Below are positions 36,572 to 45,797 of a DNA stretch of 64,000 bases, piece after piece (position 1 is the stretch's first letter; each line of letters opens with the position of its first letter). The position numbers were made by a program, and so were the translations under genes. This DNA is from Streptomyces sp. NBC_00193 (GTDB lineage: Bacteria; Actinomycetota; Actinomycetes; Streptomycetales; Streptomycetaceae): the NCBI RefSeq assembly GCF_026342735.1, contig NZ_JAPEMM010000001.1, positions 682,001-746,000 on the forward strand, written 5' to 3'. Under the pieces are notes generated by a model. That model made no database searches. It worked only from the letters and a program-made list of their open reading frames with translations, and was not told where the DNA came from.

Positions 36572-38155
36572 ATGGACCCGGTGATCGTCGTCGGCGCGGG
36601 GCCCGTCGGGCTGTCCCTGTCCCTCGCCCTGGCCGGCCAGGGCGTGCCCTGCGTCGTGCTCGACGAGGGATCCGGCAAGGACGAACCCCGCCCCGCGCGC
36701 ACCGTCGCCCTGCACGCCGACACCGCCGCGATGGTGCACCGGCTGGGCTGTACGACGCTGCGCGACGAGGGTGCGTACTTCACCGCCTGGCGCACCATGC
36801 GGCGCGGCCGCGAGTCCCGGCGGGTCACCTTCGAGGACGGCCCGGCCCCGATCCACCTGCCCCAGCACGCCCTGACCCGCGGACTGCGCGACGCCGCCAC
36901 CGCACATCCCCTGGTCCAGCTGGTCACCGAGAGCAAACTCGACGCCCTGGAGCAGGACGACCGCGGGGTCACCGCCCACACCCGGGGCGCCGAGACCACG
37001 TGGTGGCGCGGCAGCCACCTGGTCGGCTGTGACGGGGCCCGCTCCACCGTGCGCAAGCTGCTCGGCATCCGCTTCCCCGGCCGCACCGCCGTCGAGCGGC
37101 ACGCCGTGGCCGCCCTGCGCACCGAACTGCCTTGGCCGGGCGAAGCGTTGCTGGACCGCAGCCCGCCCGGGGAAGTCACCGCCCGGCCGCTGGCCGACGG
37201 GGCGTACCGGCTGGACTGGCTGCTCCCCGCGCGCGGGGACCTGGTCACCCCCGACGCGCTGGTGACCCTCATCCGCGACAGCCTCGCGCTGTGGTGCGGG
37301 GGCACGACACCCCCGTACGAGCTCCTCGACACCGGGGTCCACACCCTGCACCACCGGCTCGCCCGGCGCTGGCGCGACGGCCGCTGTTTCCTCGCCGGGG
37401 ACGCGGCGCACCTGCTCGGCGCGCTCGGCACCCAGGGCGTGGAGGAAGGCCTCCGGGACGCCGAGAACCTCGCCTGGAAGCTCTCCCTCGCCTGGCACCA
37501 GGGGGCCTCCGAAGCCCTCCTCGACAGTTACGAGGCCGAGCGCCGCAGGGCGGTGGCCGCCCGGCTGCGCGCCGCCGACCAGGCCATGCCCGCGCTGCGG
37601 ACCGGGGGCGGCCTGCGCACGTACCTCCCCGGAGCCTCGCGCGCCGCCGAACTCCTCCTCACCGACGGCCACTTGGGTCGCGGCCCGCTCGGCGCGGAGC
37701 CGGTGTACGCCCCGCCCGTGGCCGTCCACGACGTGCCCACCGCCACCGAGCCGGGCGGGTCCGTCGAGAACGTCCCGGTCACCGCGCCCGACGGCTCGAC
37801 GGTGCCGCTGCGCGACCAGCTGGGGCGGGGCCGGCTCCTCGTCGTCCTCGTCGCCCCGGGCACCGGGGTCTGGGACCGGCGGCACTGGGTGGGCGCCGGC
37901 CTGATGCCCCGCCTCGCGGCGGCCGTCTCCGCGCTGCCGGTCCGGGCGGAACTGCTCGTGGCGGACGGCTACCCCGGGGCGGCGGCGCACACCGTGCTCC
38001 TCGTACGACCGGACGGGCATCTCGCGGCCACCTTCGCCGGGGTCCACCCGGCCGGGCTGTACGAGGCCGCGGACGCGGTCCGGCACGGCCCGTCGACCGC
38101 CGCCCCCGCCCCGGCATCCAGGAGCCTGCCCGCCGCCGCACCCGTGATCGATTGA
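36572..38155 (+). CDS. FAD-dependent aromatic-type monooxygenase
   Basis: 527 aa class A flavoprotein hydroxylase. FAD motifs: VGAGPVGLSLSLA at 7-19, GCDGARSTVRK, and FLAGDAAHLLGALGTQG with GLRDAENLAWKL. The C-terminal ~120 residues form the thioredoxin-like domain seen in this family. GGGAG stands seven bases from the ATG. The substrate is not predictable; neighbours give no pathway. Confidence 0.88.
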   Translation: MDPVIVVGAGPVGLSLSLALAGQGVPCVVLDEGSGKDEPRPARTVALHADTAAMVHRLGCTTLRDEGAYFTAWRTMRRGRESRRVTFEDGPAPIHLPQHALTRGLRDAATAHPLVQLVTESKLDALEQDDRGVTAHTRGAETTWWRGSHLVGCDGARSTVRKLLGIRFPGRTAVERHAVAALRTELPWPGEALLDRSPPGEVTARPLADGAYRLDWLLPARGDLVTPDALVTLIRDSLALWCGGTTPPYELLDTGVHTLHHRLARRWRDGRCFLAGDAAHLLGALGTQGVEEGLRDAENLAWKLSLAWHQGASEALLDSYEAERRRAVAARLRAADQAMPALRTGGGLRTYLPGASRAAELLLTDGHLGRGPLGAEPVYAPPVAVHDVPTATEPGGSVENVPVTAPDGSTVPLRDQLGRGRLLVVLVAPGTGVWDRRHWVGAGLMPRLAAAVSALPVRAELLVADGYPGAAAHTVLLVRPDGHLAATFAGVHPAGLYEAADAVRHGPSTAAPAPASRSLPAAAPVID

Positions 38156-38187
38156 CCCTCCGGCCGAGTCGTGCTTCACTCGCGGAC

Positions 38188-38274
38188 ATGACCGGCAACG
38201 ACGTACGCCTGTGGCGGAGGGTCCATATGGACCTGCTCCGCTACGCGGGCTGCGTGTGTCGCCCTTCCTGCTGA
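38188..38274 (+). CDS. Cys-rich leader peptide upstream of cysteine dioxygenase
   Basis: 28-codon reading frame ending HMDLLRYAGCVCRPSC, with Cys at 22, 24 and 28. The -DLLR- core and Cys-rich end are those of the short putative leader peptides found before sulfur-metabolism genes in actinobacteria. Known mycobacterial relatives regulate downstream genes by Cys-dependent ribosome stalling. The initiation codon may be the ATG at 38188 or the one at 38225. It stops 76 bases before the cysteine dioxygenase start. Confidence 0.75.
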   Translation: MTGNDVRLWRRVHMDLLRYAGCVCRPSC

Positions 38275-38350
38275 TTCGCCCTTCCCTCTTGCGCGCCCCC
38301 CATGCGGGTGTGCCGCGCGCTCTCGCGAACCCCCAGGACGGTCATCCTCC

Positions 38351-38896
38351 ATGTCTGCACCCACGCACGCCCCTGCCCCGGCGGCGGCTCCGGCTGCCGC
38401 CCCGGCCCTCTCGGCTGCGGATCTCCTCGCCTTCACCCGGCGCATCGCCTCCGACCCCGAACTGATCGCGTCCCTCCCCCTCGACCCCGAGGGCCGGACG
38501 TGGATCCGGCTCGACGGCCCGGGCGGCAGCGAGGCCTGGCTGATCGGCTGGCCGCCCGGCACCGGCACCGGCTGGCACGACCACGCCGAGTCGCGGGGCG
38601 CGTTCACCACCGCGCAGGGACACCTCACGGAGAACTCCCTGGCGGTCCGCCTCCCCTCCGAGGGCTGGCAGTCCCTCTCCCTGGCCCCCGACGTGGACCG
38701 CACGCGCCGGCTGGGCGCGGGCACCGGGCGGGCCTTCGGCGAGCACCACGTGCACGAGGTGCTCAACGAGTCCGCGACCGAGCACGCGATCTCCGTCCAC
38801 GCGTACTACCCGCCGCTGCCCCTGATCCGCCGCTACAGCCGCACCGGCCCGGTGCTCACGCTGGAGCAGGTCGAGCGTCCGGCGGACTGGCAGTGA
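38351..38896 (+). CDS. cysteine dioxygenase type I
   Basis: 181 aa cupin that oxidises cysteine to cysteine sulfinate with Fe(II). Probable iron ligands are His76 and His78 in GWHDHAESRGAF and His135 in HHVHEVLNE. An Ala/Pro-rich start of ~20 residues precedes the fold. Its stop overlaps the rhodanese start (GTGA). Placement after the Cys leader peptide suggests cysteine-responsive expression. Confidence 0.92.
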   Translation: MSAPTHAPAPAAAPAAAPALSAADLLAFTRRIASDPELIASLPLDPEGRTWIRLDGPGGSEAWLIGWPPGTGTGWHDHAESRGAFTTAQGHLTENSLAVRLPSEGWQSLSLAPDVDRTRRLGAGTGRAFGEHHVHEVLNESATEHAISVHAYYPPLPLIRRYSRTGPVLTLEQVERPADWQ

Positions 38897-39273
38897 GCGG
38901 CATCGACGCCCTCGTCGACCGGCTGCGGACCACGTACACCCGCGTGGACGCGGCCCAGGCGCACGCGGAGTCCCTGACCGGGGCCCTGCTGGTCGACATC
39001 AGGTACCAGGCCCTGCGCGAGCGGGACGGGCTGATCCCGGGCGCGCTGGTGGTCGAGCGCAATGAACTGGAATGGCGCCTCGACCCGGAAGGCTCCCACC
39101 GCCTCCCGGAGGCGGTGGACCACGACGTCCGCATCATCGTGATCTGCAACGAGGGCTACGCCTCCACCCTCGCGGCGGCCTCCCTCCACGCCCTGTCCCT
39201 CCCCAACGCGACGGACCTCACGGGCGGCTTCCAGGCCTGGAAGGCCGCGGGCCTGCCCGTTGTACGTTCCTAA
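38893..39273 (+). CDS. rhodanese-like sulfurtransferase
   Basis: 126 aa single rhodanese domain. Candidate catalytic Cys85 in IIVICNEGYAST, N-terminal LLVDIRY and C-terminal LTGGFQAWKAAGLPV. GTG start overlapping the cysteine dioxygenase stop by 4 bp, so the two work as one translational unit in cysteine sulfur handling. Confidence 0.9.
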   Translation: MSGIDALVDRLRTTYTRVDAAQAHAESLTGALLVDIRYQALRERDGLIPGALVVERNELEWRLDPEGSHRLPEAVDHDVRIIVICNEGYASTLAAASLHALSLPNATDLTGGFQAWKAAGLPVVRS

Positions 39274-39739
39274 CGCGCCGCTCGCACCGCTGCGCGGGCT
39301 TCGCATCGCTGCGCCGGACTCCGTCCGGCGGGGGCCGGTCGGGGCTGTCGCCCCTGTCGTCCCGGCGTGAGGTCCGGTGGGCGGGTGCGGCTGGGTCGGC
39401 CCTGCGGGGCGAGGTCCCCTACCCACCCTTCGCCCGTTCCCCGGGGCTCCGCCCCGGACCCCGCTCCTCAAACGCCGGAGGGGCTGGGTTTTCGCCGGTG
39501 CTGGATTGCCCGCAGGGCAATTCCAGCCTCGCCGGCGTTTGAGGCGCGGGGTCTGGGGCGGAGCCCCGGGACGGGTCCGGGCGGAGCCCGGGGAACGGTG
39601 GAAGGGCGGGTAGGGGACTCCTCGCCCCGCAGGGCCGAACCACCCGCCGGCGTCCGGGCCGACGCGGCCGCCCCCAGCCCCGCCCGGGGCCGGGGGCCGG
39701 GGGCCGGGGGCCGCACGGGCCCGGGGAAAGCCCCGAGGG
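39274..39739. other. gene-free GC-rich intergenic region
   Basis: 466 bases between the convergent rhodanese and permease genes. Apart from the large imperfect palindrome listed separately, it holds short runs of GGGCCGGGGGCCGG just before the permease stop. No coding frame here looks real. Confidence 0.7.
39401..39633. repeat. ~230-bp imperfect palindromic repeat element
   Basis: Starting CCTGCGGGGCGAGG and ending CCTCGCCCCGCAGG, the element mirrors itself around 39513. Matching parts include CTCAAACGCCGG / CCGGCGTTTGAGG and GGGGCTCCGCCCC / GGGGCGGAGCCCC. At the centre ATTGCCC-GCA-GGGCAAT forms a perfect small hairpin. The GGGGCGGAGCCCC core is a familiar Streptomyces intergenic repeat and is related to the array at 56.5 kb. 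Confidence 0.8.
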
Positions 39740-42287
39740 CTAGCCCTTGGCCGTCGCGAGGTCCACCGGCCGGGGCCGCATCGCCATCCGCCCGGCGAAG
39801 CCCGTGGCGCACAGCGCCACCAGCCCGGCCCCGCCCACGACCACCCCGTACACCAGCGGCAGCACCACCGCGGCCGCCGTCCCCGTCATGCCCACACTGA
39901 ACGCGGTGAGGACCGCCAGCGAGATCCCCGACCCCAGCACCACCCCCATCAGGAGCACCGCCAGCGCCTCCACCCGCAGCATCCCCCGCACCTGCCGCCG
40001 CGTCGCCCCCGCGAGCCTCAGCATCGCGAACTCCCGCAGCCGCTCCCCCGTGGACATCGCCAGCGTGTTGGCCACCGCGATCGCGGTGAAGGCCAGGACG
40101 AGCCCCATCGCCAGCAGGTTGATCTCCGACCCGGCCGCCTGCCGCTCCGCCCGCGCGCCGTCCGCTTCGGCCGCCGACAGCACGGCCACGCCCGGGAACT
40201 CCCGTACCGCCGAGGCGAGCGCCTCCCGCGCCGCCGGCCCCGCCACCAGCACGCTCGAAGCCAGCGGATCGTCGACGTGCGCGGCCATCAGGCCGTGCGG
40301 CAGCGTGACGTCCCCGAAGCCCAGCCCCCGCGCGTACACCGCGGACACGGTCAGGGTGACCGGCGTTCCGTCCCCCAGCGTCAGCGAGAGCGGGCTGCCC
40401 GGCTTCAGGCCCAGCTGGTCCGCGGCCAGTTCGCTCACCGCGACGCTCTGCTCCCCGAATCCCGCCAGGCTCCCGGCCGTCACCCCCGGGTCCCAGGTCC
40501 GGTCGAGCCCGGCCGGGGTCACGCCCTGCGCCGCGTACTTCGTCAGCCCCACCCGGATCGACGTGTGCACGATCTCGGTGGCCGCGAGAACCCCGGGGGT
40601 CCGGCGGATCCGCTCGACGGCGGCGCCGGGAACCCCCGGCCCCCGTCCCTGGAGCACCCACTCGGCCCGTACTCCCTCACGGGCCTGCGCCCGGGCGGCG
40701 TCGCCGAGCGTCGGAGTGACGAAGAGCACGGTGCAGGCCATCCCGATCAGCAGGGTGAGCGGGGTGACCGCGGAGGCCATCCGGGTCGCGTTGCCGCGCA
40801 GGTTGGCGGTGGCCAGCCGGCCGCCCGGACCGGCCAGCCGCAGCGGCCCGGCGAGCAGTGCGGCCGCGCCCTTGACGATCAGCGGGCCCAGCAGCGAGAC
40901 GGCTCCGGCGAGCACCACGACGGCGAGGAAGGTGACCGGAGTCGAGGCCGGCTCGGTGCGCAGCGTGCTGAGTACGGCCACCAGCACCACCCCTGCCGCC
41001 AGCAGCAGGGCCCCGGCGGTGAGCCGCGCCCACGCGGGCCGGTTCCGCTCGACGGCGGCCTCGGCCAGCGCTTCGGCGGGACGGACGCGGGCCACCCGCC
41101 GTGCGATGATCCGGGCCGCGGCCCATGCCCCGAGCAGGCTCGCGCCGACGGCGGCGATCATCGGGAAGATCCCGGCGGTGCGCTCCAGGGTCACCGGGAC
41201 GACCCCGGCGCCGACGAACCGGCCGTGCAGCCAGGCGGCCAGCGGCAGCCCGGCGAGGGCTCCGGCGATCCCGGCGGCGAGCCCCACGAGCAGCGCCTCG
41301 CGGCCGATCATGCGCCGCAGCTGCTTGGGGGTGGCGGCGATGGCGCGGAGCAGGGCGAGCTCGCGGTGGCGCTGCTGGATCGACAGGGAGAAGGTGCCGA
41401 CGACCACGAGGACCGCGACGAGGAGCGAGGTACCGCCCATCGCGCCGCCCATGGAGACCAGCTTGATCCGGGCGCCGGCAGCGTCGAGGAATTCCACGGG
41501 GCCCCGGCCGTCGCCGGTGGCCACCTGCGCGGTGGTGCCCTGGAGCGCCTGGCGGATCCGGCCGGCCAGCTCGCCGGCGTCGACTCCGGCCCGGGGCAGT
41601 ACCCCGATGGCGCTGACCCGGCCGTCGCGGGCGGCGAGCCGCTGCGCCTCGGCGTCGCCGAAGAACAGCGCGCTCTGGTGCGCGAGGCTCCCGCCGGCCG
41701 CGACCGCGATCCCGCTGACCGTGTAGGTCTTGGGCGCACCGGTGGACTGCACGGTGAGCTCGGAGCCGGGCTTCAGCGCCGCGCGGGCCGCGAGTCCGCG
41801 GTCGACGACGACCTCGTCACCGCCCTGGGGGGGCGCGGCCCTCGGCGAGCGTGAAGGGGGTGAGCGCGGCCGAGCTCCAGGCGTGCCCGTACGAGGGCTT
41901 CGCGCCTTCGCCGCCGGGGCCGCCCCGGGTGAGCGGTACGGCCTGGAAGGTGAGCTCGGGGACGGCCCGCTCGACCCCGGGCACCGCGCGGACGGTGTCC
42001 ACGGCGGTGGCCGGCAGCCAGGCCCGCTCGGCGACGGGCTTGGCCTTGTGCTTCGTCTTGGACTTGCCCTTCTTCTCCTTGACCGTCGTCGCATGGACGT
42101 TCTGGTCGGCGGAGACGACCACCGGGGCGCCCGCGTAGCGCTCGGTGGCGATCGTCCCGCGGAGTCCCGTCTCCAGGAGGGTTCCGCAGGCGGTCACGAG
42201 GGCCGCCGCGCACAGCAGGGCGAGGAAGGCGCCGAGGAACCCGGCTCTGCGGTCCCGGACGGTCTGGAGTGCGTAGCGCAGCATCAT
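39740..42287 (-). pseudogene. FtsX-family ABC transporter permease, frameshifted in a C7 run
   Basis: An ~848-aa MacB/FtsX-type permease split between two frames. The N-terminal part from ATG 42287 (MMLRYALQTVRDRRAGFLGAF) runs to EGRAPPGR-stop. The rest resumes in another frame at QGGDEVVVDRGLAARAAL and continues through two permease cores (SIQQRHRELALLRAIAATPKQL and STGERLREFAMLRLAGATRRQ) to the TAG at 39740. Removing one C from the run of seven at 41828-41834 joins them as EGRAPQGGDEVVVD. No ATPase partner gene is adjacent. It may be a real pseudogene, a slippage-switchable gene or a sequencing error. Confidence 0.8.
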
Positions 42288-42404
42288 GGGGAAAACTCTG
42301 CCGCCGGGGCCGTCTCGGGACATTGGAGCGCCCCGGCGTCCTCGGCCGGGGGCTACCCCCACCCCACGCGATCCCGGCGCACCGCCCGGCCCGGTGTCAC
42401 CCCG

Positions 42405-43085
42405 TCAGATCGTCAGGTCCTCGGCATCTTCGGCGTCCTCGCCCTCCGCCTCCAGTGCGCGGCGGACCACCCGCAGGGCCATGCCCTCGGGGTACCCCTT
42501 GCGGGCGAGCATTCCGGCGAGGCGCCGGATCCGCTTGTCCCGCTCCAGGCCCCGGGTCGCGCGGAGCTTGCGCTCCACGAGCTCCCGGGCGGTCTCCTCC
42601 TCCTGGTCGGAGTCCAGCTGTTCCAGGGCCTCCTGTACGAGGGTGGGGGCCACCCCCTTGGTACGGAGCTCCTGTGCGAGCGCCCGGCGGGCCAGCCCCC
42701 GGCCCCGGTGCCGGGACTCGACCCAGGCCCCGGCGAAGGCGGCGTCGTCGATCAGGCCCACCTCCTCGAACCGGGAGAGGACCTGCTCCGACACCTCCTC
42801 GGGGATGTCCCGCTTGGCCAGGGCGTCCGCGAGCTGCCGCCGGGTGCGCGGCATCCCGGTGAGCAGGCGCAGACAGATCGCCCGCGCCTGCTCCTCGGGA
42901 CTCTGGGGCGGCAGTTCCTGGCGGCCTTCCCGGCCCGCCCGGTCATCCCGGCCCTCGCGGCCCTCCGTACGACGGCCTCCCCGGCCGCCGCTCTCGCGGC
43001 GGCCCCGGCGACTGCCCTCGCGGCGGTCCTCAGCGCCGTCGGCGCGGTCGGTGCCGTCGGGGCCGCCCCTTTCGTGCTCCCACAC
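42405..43085 (-). CDS. recX: RecA regulatory protein RecX
   Basis: 226 aa. The RecX core of three-helix repeats (ICLRLLTGMPRTRRQLADAL, DDAAFAGAWVESRHRGRGLA, LRTKGVAPTLV) starts near residue 60, after an Arg/Gly/Glu-rich tail typical of streptomycetes. The GTG start is three bases after the recA stop, so the genes are cotranscribed; RecX limits RecA filament activity. Confidence 0.92.
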   Translation of the reverse strand: MWEHERGGPDGTDRADGAEDRREGSRRGRRESGGRGGRRTEGREGRDDRAGREGRQELPPQSPEEQARAICLRLLTGMPRTRRQLADALAKRDIPEEVSEQVLSRFEEVGLIDDAAFAGAWVESRHRGRGLARRALAQELRTKGVAPTLVQEALEQLDSDQEEETARELVERKLRATRGLERDKRIRRLAGMLARKGYPEGMALRVVRRALEAEGEDAEDAEDLTI

Positions 43086-43088
43086 GGG

Positions 43089-44210
43089 TCAGCTCTTGGC
43101 GACGGCGGCCTTGACCGCGGTCTTGGCCTTCGACGCGGGAGCGGGCACCGCGGCGGTCTCGGCGGACGCGTCCGCGCCGGCCTCGGCCGTGGCGGCGGCA
43201 GCGGTGTCTGTCTTACGGATGCCGACGCCCAGCTTCTCCTTGATCTTCCGCTCGATCTCGTCGGACAGGGCGGGGTTGTCGCAGAGGAACTTGCGCGCGT
43301 TCTCCTTGCCCTGGCCGAGCTGGTCGCCCTCGTACGTGTACCAGGCACCGGCCTTGCGGACGAAGCCGTGCTCCACGCCCATGTCGATCAGGCCGCCCTC
43401 GCGGCTGATGCCGTGGCCGTAGAGGATGTCGAACTCGGCCTGCTTGAAGGGCGGCGCGACCTTGTTCTTGACGACCTTGACGCGGGTGCGGTTGCCGACC
43501 GCGTCCGTGCCGTCCTTGAGGGTCTCGATGCGCCGGATGTCGAGGCGCACGGAGGCGTAGAACTTCAGCGCGCGGCCACCGGTGGTGGTCTCCGGCGAGC
43601 CGAACATCACACCGATCTTCTCGCGGAGCTGGTTGATGAAGATCGCGGTGGTCTTGGACTGGTTGAGCGCACCGGTGATCTTCCGGAGGGCCTGGCTCAT
43701 CAGACGGGCCTGGAGACCCACGTGCGAGTCGCCCATCTCGCCCTCGATCTCCGCGCGCGGCACGAGGGCCGCGACGGAGTCGATGACGATGAGGTCGAGC
43801 GCGCCGGAGCGGACCAGCATGTCCACGATCTCCAGCGCCTGCTCGCCGGTGTCCGGCTGGGACAGGATGAGGTTGTCCGTGTCGACGCCGAGGGCCTTGG
43901 CGTACTCGGGGTCGAGCGCGTGCTCGGCATCCACGAAGGCCACGGTGCCGCCGGCCTTCTGCGCGTTGGCCACGGCATGCAGCGTCAGGGTCGTCTTACC
44001 GGAGGACTCCGGCCCGTACACCTCGATCACACGGCCGCGCGGCAGTCCGCCGACGCCGAGCGCGATGTCCAGCGCGGTCGATCCGGTGGGGATGACCTCG
44101 ATGGGATCGTTCGGCTTGTCGCCGAGACGCATCACGGCACCCTTGCCGAACTGCCGTTCAATCTGTGCGAGCGCGGCTTCGAGAGCCTTCTCGCGGTCGT
44201 TGCCTGCCAT
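43089..44210 (-). CDS. recA: recombinase RecA
   Basis: 373 aa, strand exchange and SOS co-protease. Walker [10 protein letters not shown] at 66-74, [24 protein letters not shown] Walker B/L1 area, [21 protein letters not shown] (L2). Ala/Lys-rich C-terminal tail. ATG with GGTGGAA upstream; frame extends further but without support. A DNA-damage promoter and a weaker LexA-like site lie upstream. Confidence 0.98.
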   Translation of the reverse strand: MAGNDREKALEAALAQIERQFGKGAVMRLGDKPNDPIEVIPTGSTALDIALGVGGLPRGRVIEVYGPESSGKTTLTLHAVANAQKAGGTVAFVDAEHALDPEYAKALGVDTDNLILSQPDTGEQALEIVDMLVRSGALDLIVIDSVAALVPRAEIEGEMGDSHVGLQARLMSQALRKITGALNQSKTTAIFINQLREKIGVMFGSPETTTGGRALKFYASVRLDIRRIETLKDGTDAVGNRTRVKVVKNKVAPPFKQAEFDILYGHGISREGGLIDMGVEHGFVRKAGAWYTYEGDQLGQGKENARKFLCDNPALSDEIERKIKEKLGVGIRKTDTAAAATAEAGADASAETAAVPAPASKAKTAVKAAVAKS

Positions 44211-44253
44211 GGGTTCCACCCGATTTGCTTGAGTCGATCGCTTCACGCCATTG

Positions 44254-44276
44254 ACGCTAACGCCTGCCACTGACAA
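44254..44276 (-). promoter_or_regulatory. RecA-NDp-type DNA-damage promoter of recA
   Basis: Minus strand reads TTGTCAGTG-N8-TAGCGT, an exact match to the actinobacterial LexA-independent damage promoter TTGTCRGTG-N8-TANNNT, which in mycobacteria is driven by PafBC. The -10 element lies 44 bases before the recA ATG. Confidence 0.9.
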
Positions 44277-44315
44277 CGCGGTCCCACGTCCGTTTTGGCT
44301 GTGGATAACCAATAA

Positions 44316-44327
44316 GAATGCGTGTTC
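44316..44327. promoter_or_regulatory. imperfect LexA (SOS) box
   Basis: GAAT-GCGT-GTTC, followed by GA, matches the actinobacterial SOS box TCGAAC-N4-GTTCGA at 9 of 12 defined positions: the right half is perfect and the left half degenerate. It lies between recA and the divergent 2H gene. Moderate evidence only. Confidence 0.45.
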
Positions 44328-44394
44328 GATTTCCCTGTCAAGCGCGCCACGCCGGACCCGTCCGCCCCACCGGCGGCTGGCATGATCCACTCCC

Positions 44395-44961
44395 ATGAAG
44401 GACTCCGCGGACGACACCACCTCCAGCATGTTCCCCGCCGGGCGCACCGCGCTCATCGTGCGGATACCCGAAGCGGAACCCGTCGTCCGGGACTGGCGGG
44501 AGCGGATCGACCCCGCGGCCCGGGCCGGGGCCGGGGTGCCGGCGCACGTGAGCGTGCTCTACCCGTTCCTCCCGGAGAGCCTGATCGACGCCTCGGTGCA
44601 CGCCGGGATCGCCGCGGCCCTGAGCCCCCACCGCGCCTTCGACCTGCGCTTCGAGCGGACCGGCCGGTTCCCGGGGATGCTCTACCTCGCCCCGGAGCCG
44701 GACGCCCCGCTGCGCCGTCTGACCCGTGCGATCACCGACCGCTGGCCGGACGTCAAGCCCTACGGCGGCCGCTACGGGGACCCGGCCCCGCACCTCACGG
44801 TGGCCCAGCGCGCCCGCGAGGCGGACCTGGACGCCGCCGAGGCGGACCTCGACGGCCGACTGCCCCTCACCACCCGCGTCCGCACCGTCGACCTGGTGGC
44901 CTACGACGGGACGGCCTGGCGGGAGCGCGCGAGCTTCACCCTGCGGGAGCCGGAAGCGTAA
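44395..44961 (+). CDS. 2'-5' RNA ligase / 2H phosphoesterase family protein
   Basis: 188 aa. The two H-x-S/T motifs are H51-V-S53 (AHVSVLYPF) and H133-L-T135 (PHLTVAQ), both needed for cyclic phosphodiesterase activity. The natural substrate is unknown. Start is ATG 44395, or possibly the ATG 11 codons later ([11 protein letters not shown]). Transcribed away from recA. Confidence 0.85.
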   Translation: MKDSADDTTSSMFPAGRTALIVRIPEAEPVVRDWRERIDPAARAGAGVPAHVSVLYPFLPESLIDASVHAGIAAALSPHRAFDLRFERTGRFPGMLYLAPEPDAPLRRLTRAITDRWPDVKPYGGRYGDPAPHLTVAQRAREADLDAAEADLDGRLPLTTRVRTVDLVAYDGTAWRERASFTLREPEA

Positions 44962-44989
44962 CGACCCGAGAGCGACGGCCCAAGAGTGA

Positions 44990-45031
44990 CAACCCAAGGT
45001 TGACACCCATTCGACTGTCAACCTAGGGTTG
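44990..45031. promoter_or_regulatory. double palindromic operator over a leaderless promoter
   Basis: CAACC-N3-GGTTG occurs at 44990-45002 and again at 45019-45031, and the pair together forms a 16-bp-arm inverted repeat with one mismatch. TTGACA (45000-45005), 18 bases, TAGGGT (45024-45029) form a promoter whose predicted start point is the ATG at 45036. The two palindromes cover the -35 and -10 elements, as expected for a repressor site. Confidence 0.75.
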
Positions 45032-45035
45032 CCTC

Positions 45036-45797
45036 ATGACGAACCCTTCGGTGGAACCCGTTCGCATGACCAATCCGGTACGCCTCGACGACCTCATCGA
45101 GGCCATCAAGAAGGTCCACACCGACACCCTGGAGCAGCTCAGCGGCGCTGTCGTCGCCGCCGAAGCCCTGGGGGACGTCGCCGACCACCTCATCGGTCAC
45201 TTCGTCGACCAGGCCCGCCGCTCCGGCGCCTCCTGGACCGACATCGGCCGCAGCATGGGCGTCACCCGCCAGGCCGCCCAGAAGCGCTTCGTCCCCAAGG
45301 CCGACAAGGAGGGTGACCCCGGGCTCGACCCGAGCCAGGGCTTCGGCCGCTTCACCCCCCGCGCCCGCAACGTGGTCGTGACCGCCCAGAACGAGGCCCG
45401 CGCCGCGAGCAACACCGAGATCCGCACCGAGCACCTCGTCCTCGGCCTGCTCGCCGAACCCGACGGCCTCGCCGCCCACGCCATCGCCGACCAGGGCGTC
45501 ACGGCCGACGACGTGCGCGCCGCCGCGACCGCCGGCCTGCCCCCGGCCGCGGCGGAGCTCCCCGCCCTGGTCCCCTTCGACGCCTCCGCGAAGAAGGCCC
45601 TGGAGCTCACCTTCCGCGAGGCCCTGCGCCTCGGCCACAACTACGTGGGCACCGAGCACATCCTGCTCGCGCTCCTGGAGCTGGAGAACGGAACGGGAAC
45701 GCTCAGCGGCCTCGGCGTGGACAAGGACGCCGTCGAGAACTGGGTCAACGACGCCCTGGCAGCCGTACTCGCCTCTGCGGACGAGGCCGGGAAGTAG
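45036..45797 (+). CDS. HTH plus Clp N-terminal domain protein, probably autoregulated
   Basis: 253 aa. Residues ~15-60 form a helical region, ~63-86 an HTH-like segment (SWTDIGRSMGVTRQAAQKRF), and ~105-250 two Clp-N repeats (RFTPRARNVVVTAQNEA with TEHLVLGLL; FDASAKKALELTFREAL with TEHILLALL). There is no AAA ATPase, so it is not a Clp chaperone. The combination suggests a DNA-binding protein whose Clp-N domain senses a peptide or protein partner. Translation is probably leaderless. Its last 53 bases overlap the convergent AI-2E gene. Confidence 0.85.
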   Translation: MTNPSVEPVRMTNPVRLDDLIEAIKKVHTDTLEQLSGAVVAAEALGDVADHLIGHFVDQARRSGASWTDIGRSMGVTRQAAQKRFVPKADKEGDPGLDPSQGFGRFTPRARNVVVTAQNEARAASNTEIRTEHLVLGLLAEPDGLAAHAIADQGVTADDVRAAATAGLPPAAAELPALVPFDASAKKALELTFREALRLGHNYVGTEHILLALLELENGTGTLSGLGVDKDAVENWVNDALAAVLASADEAGK

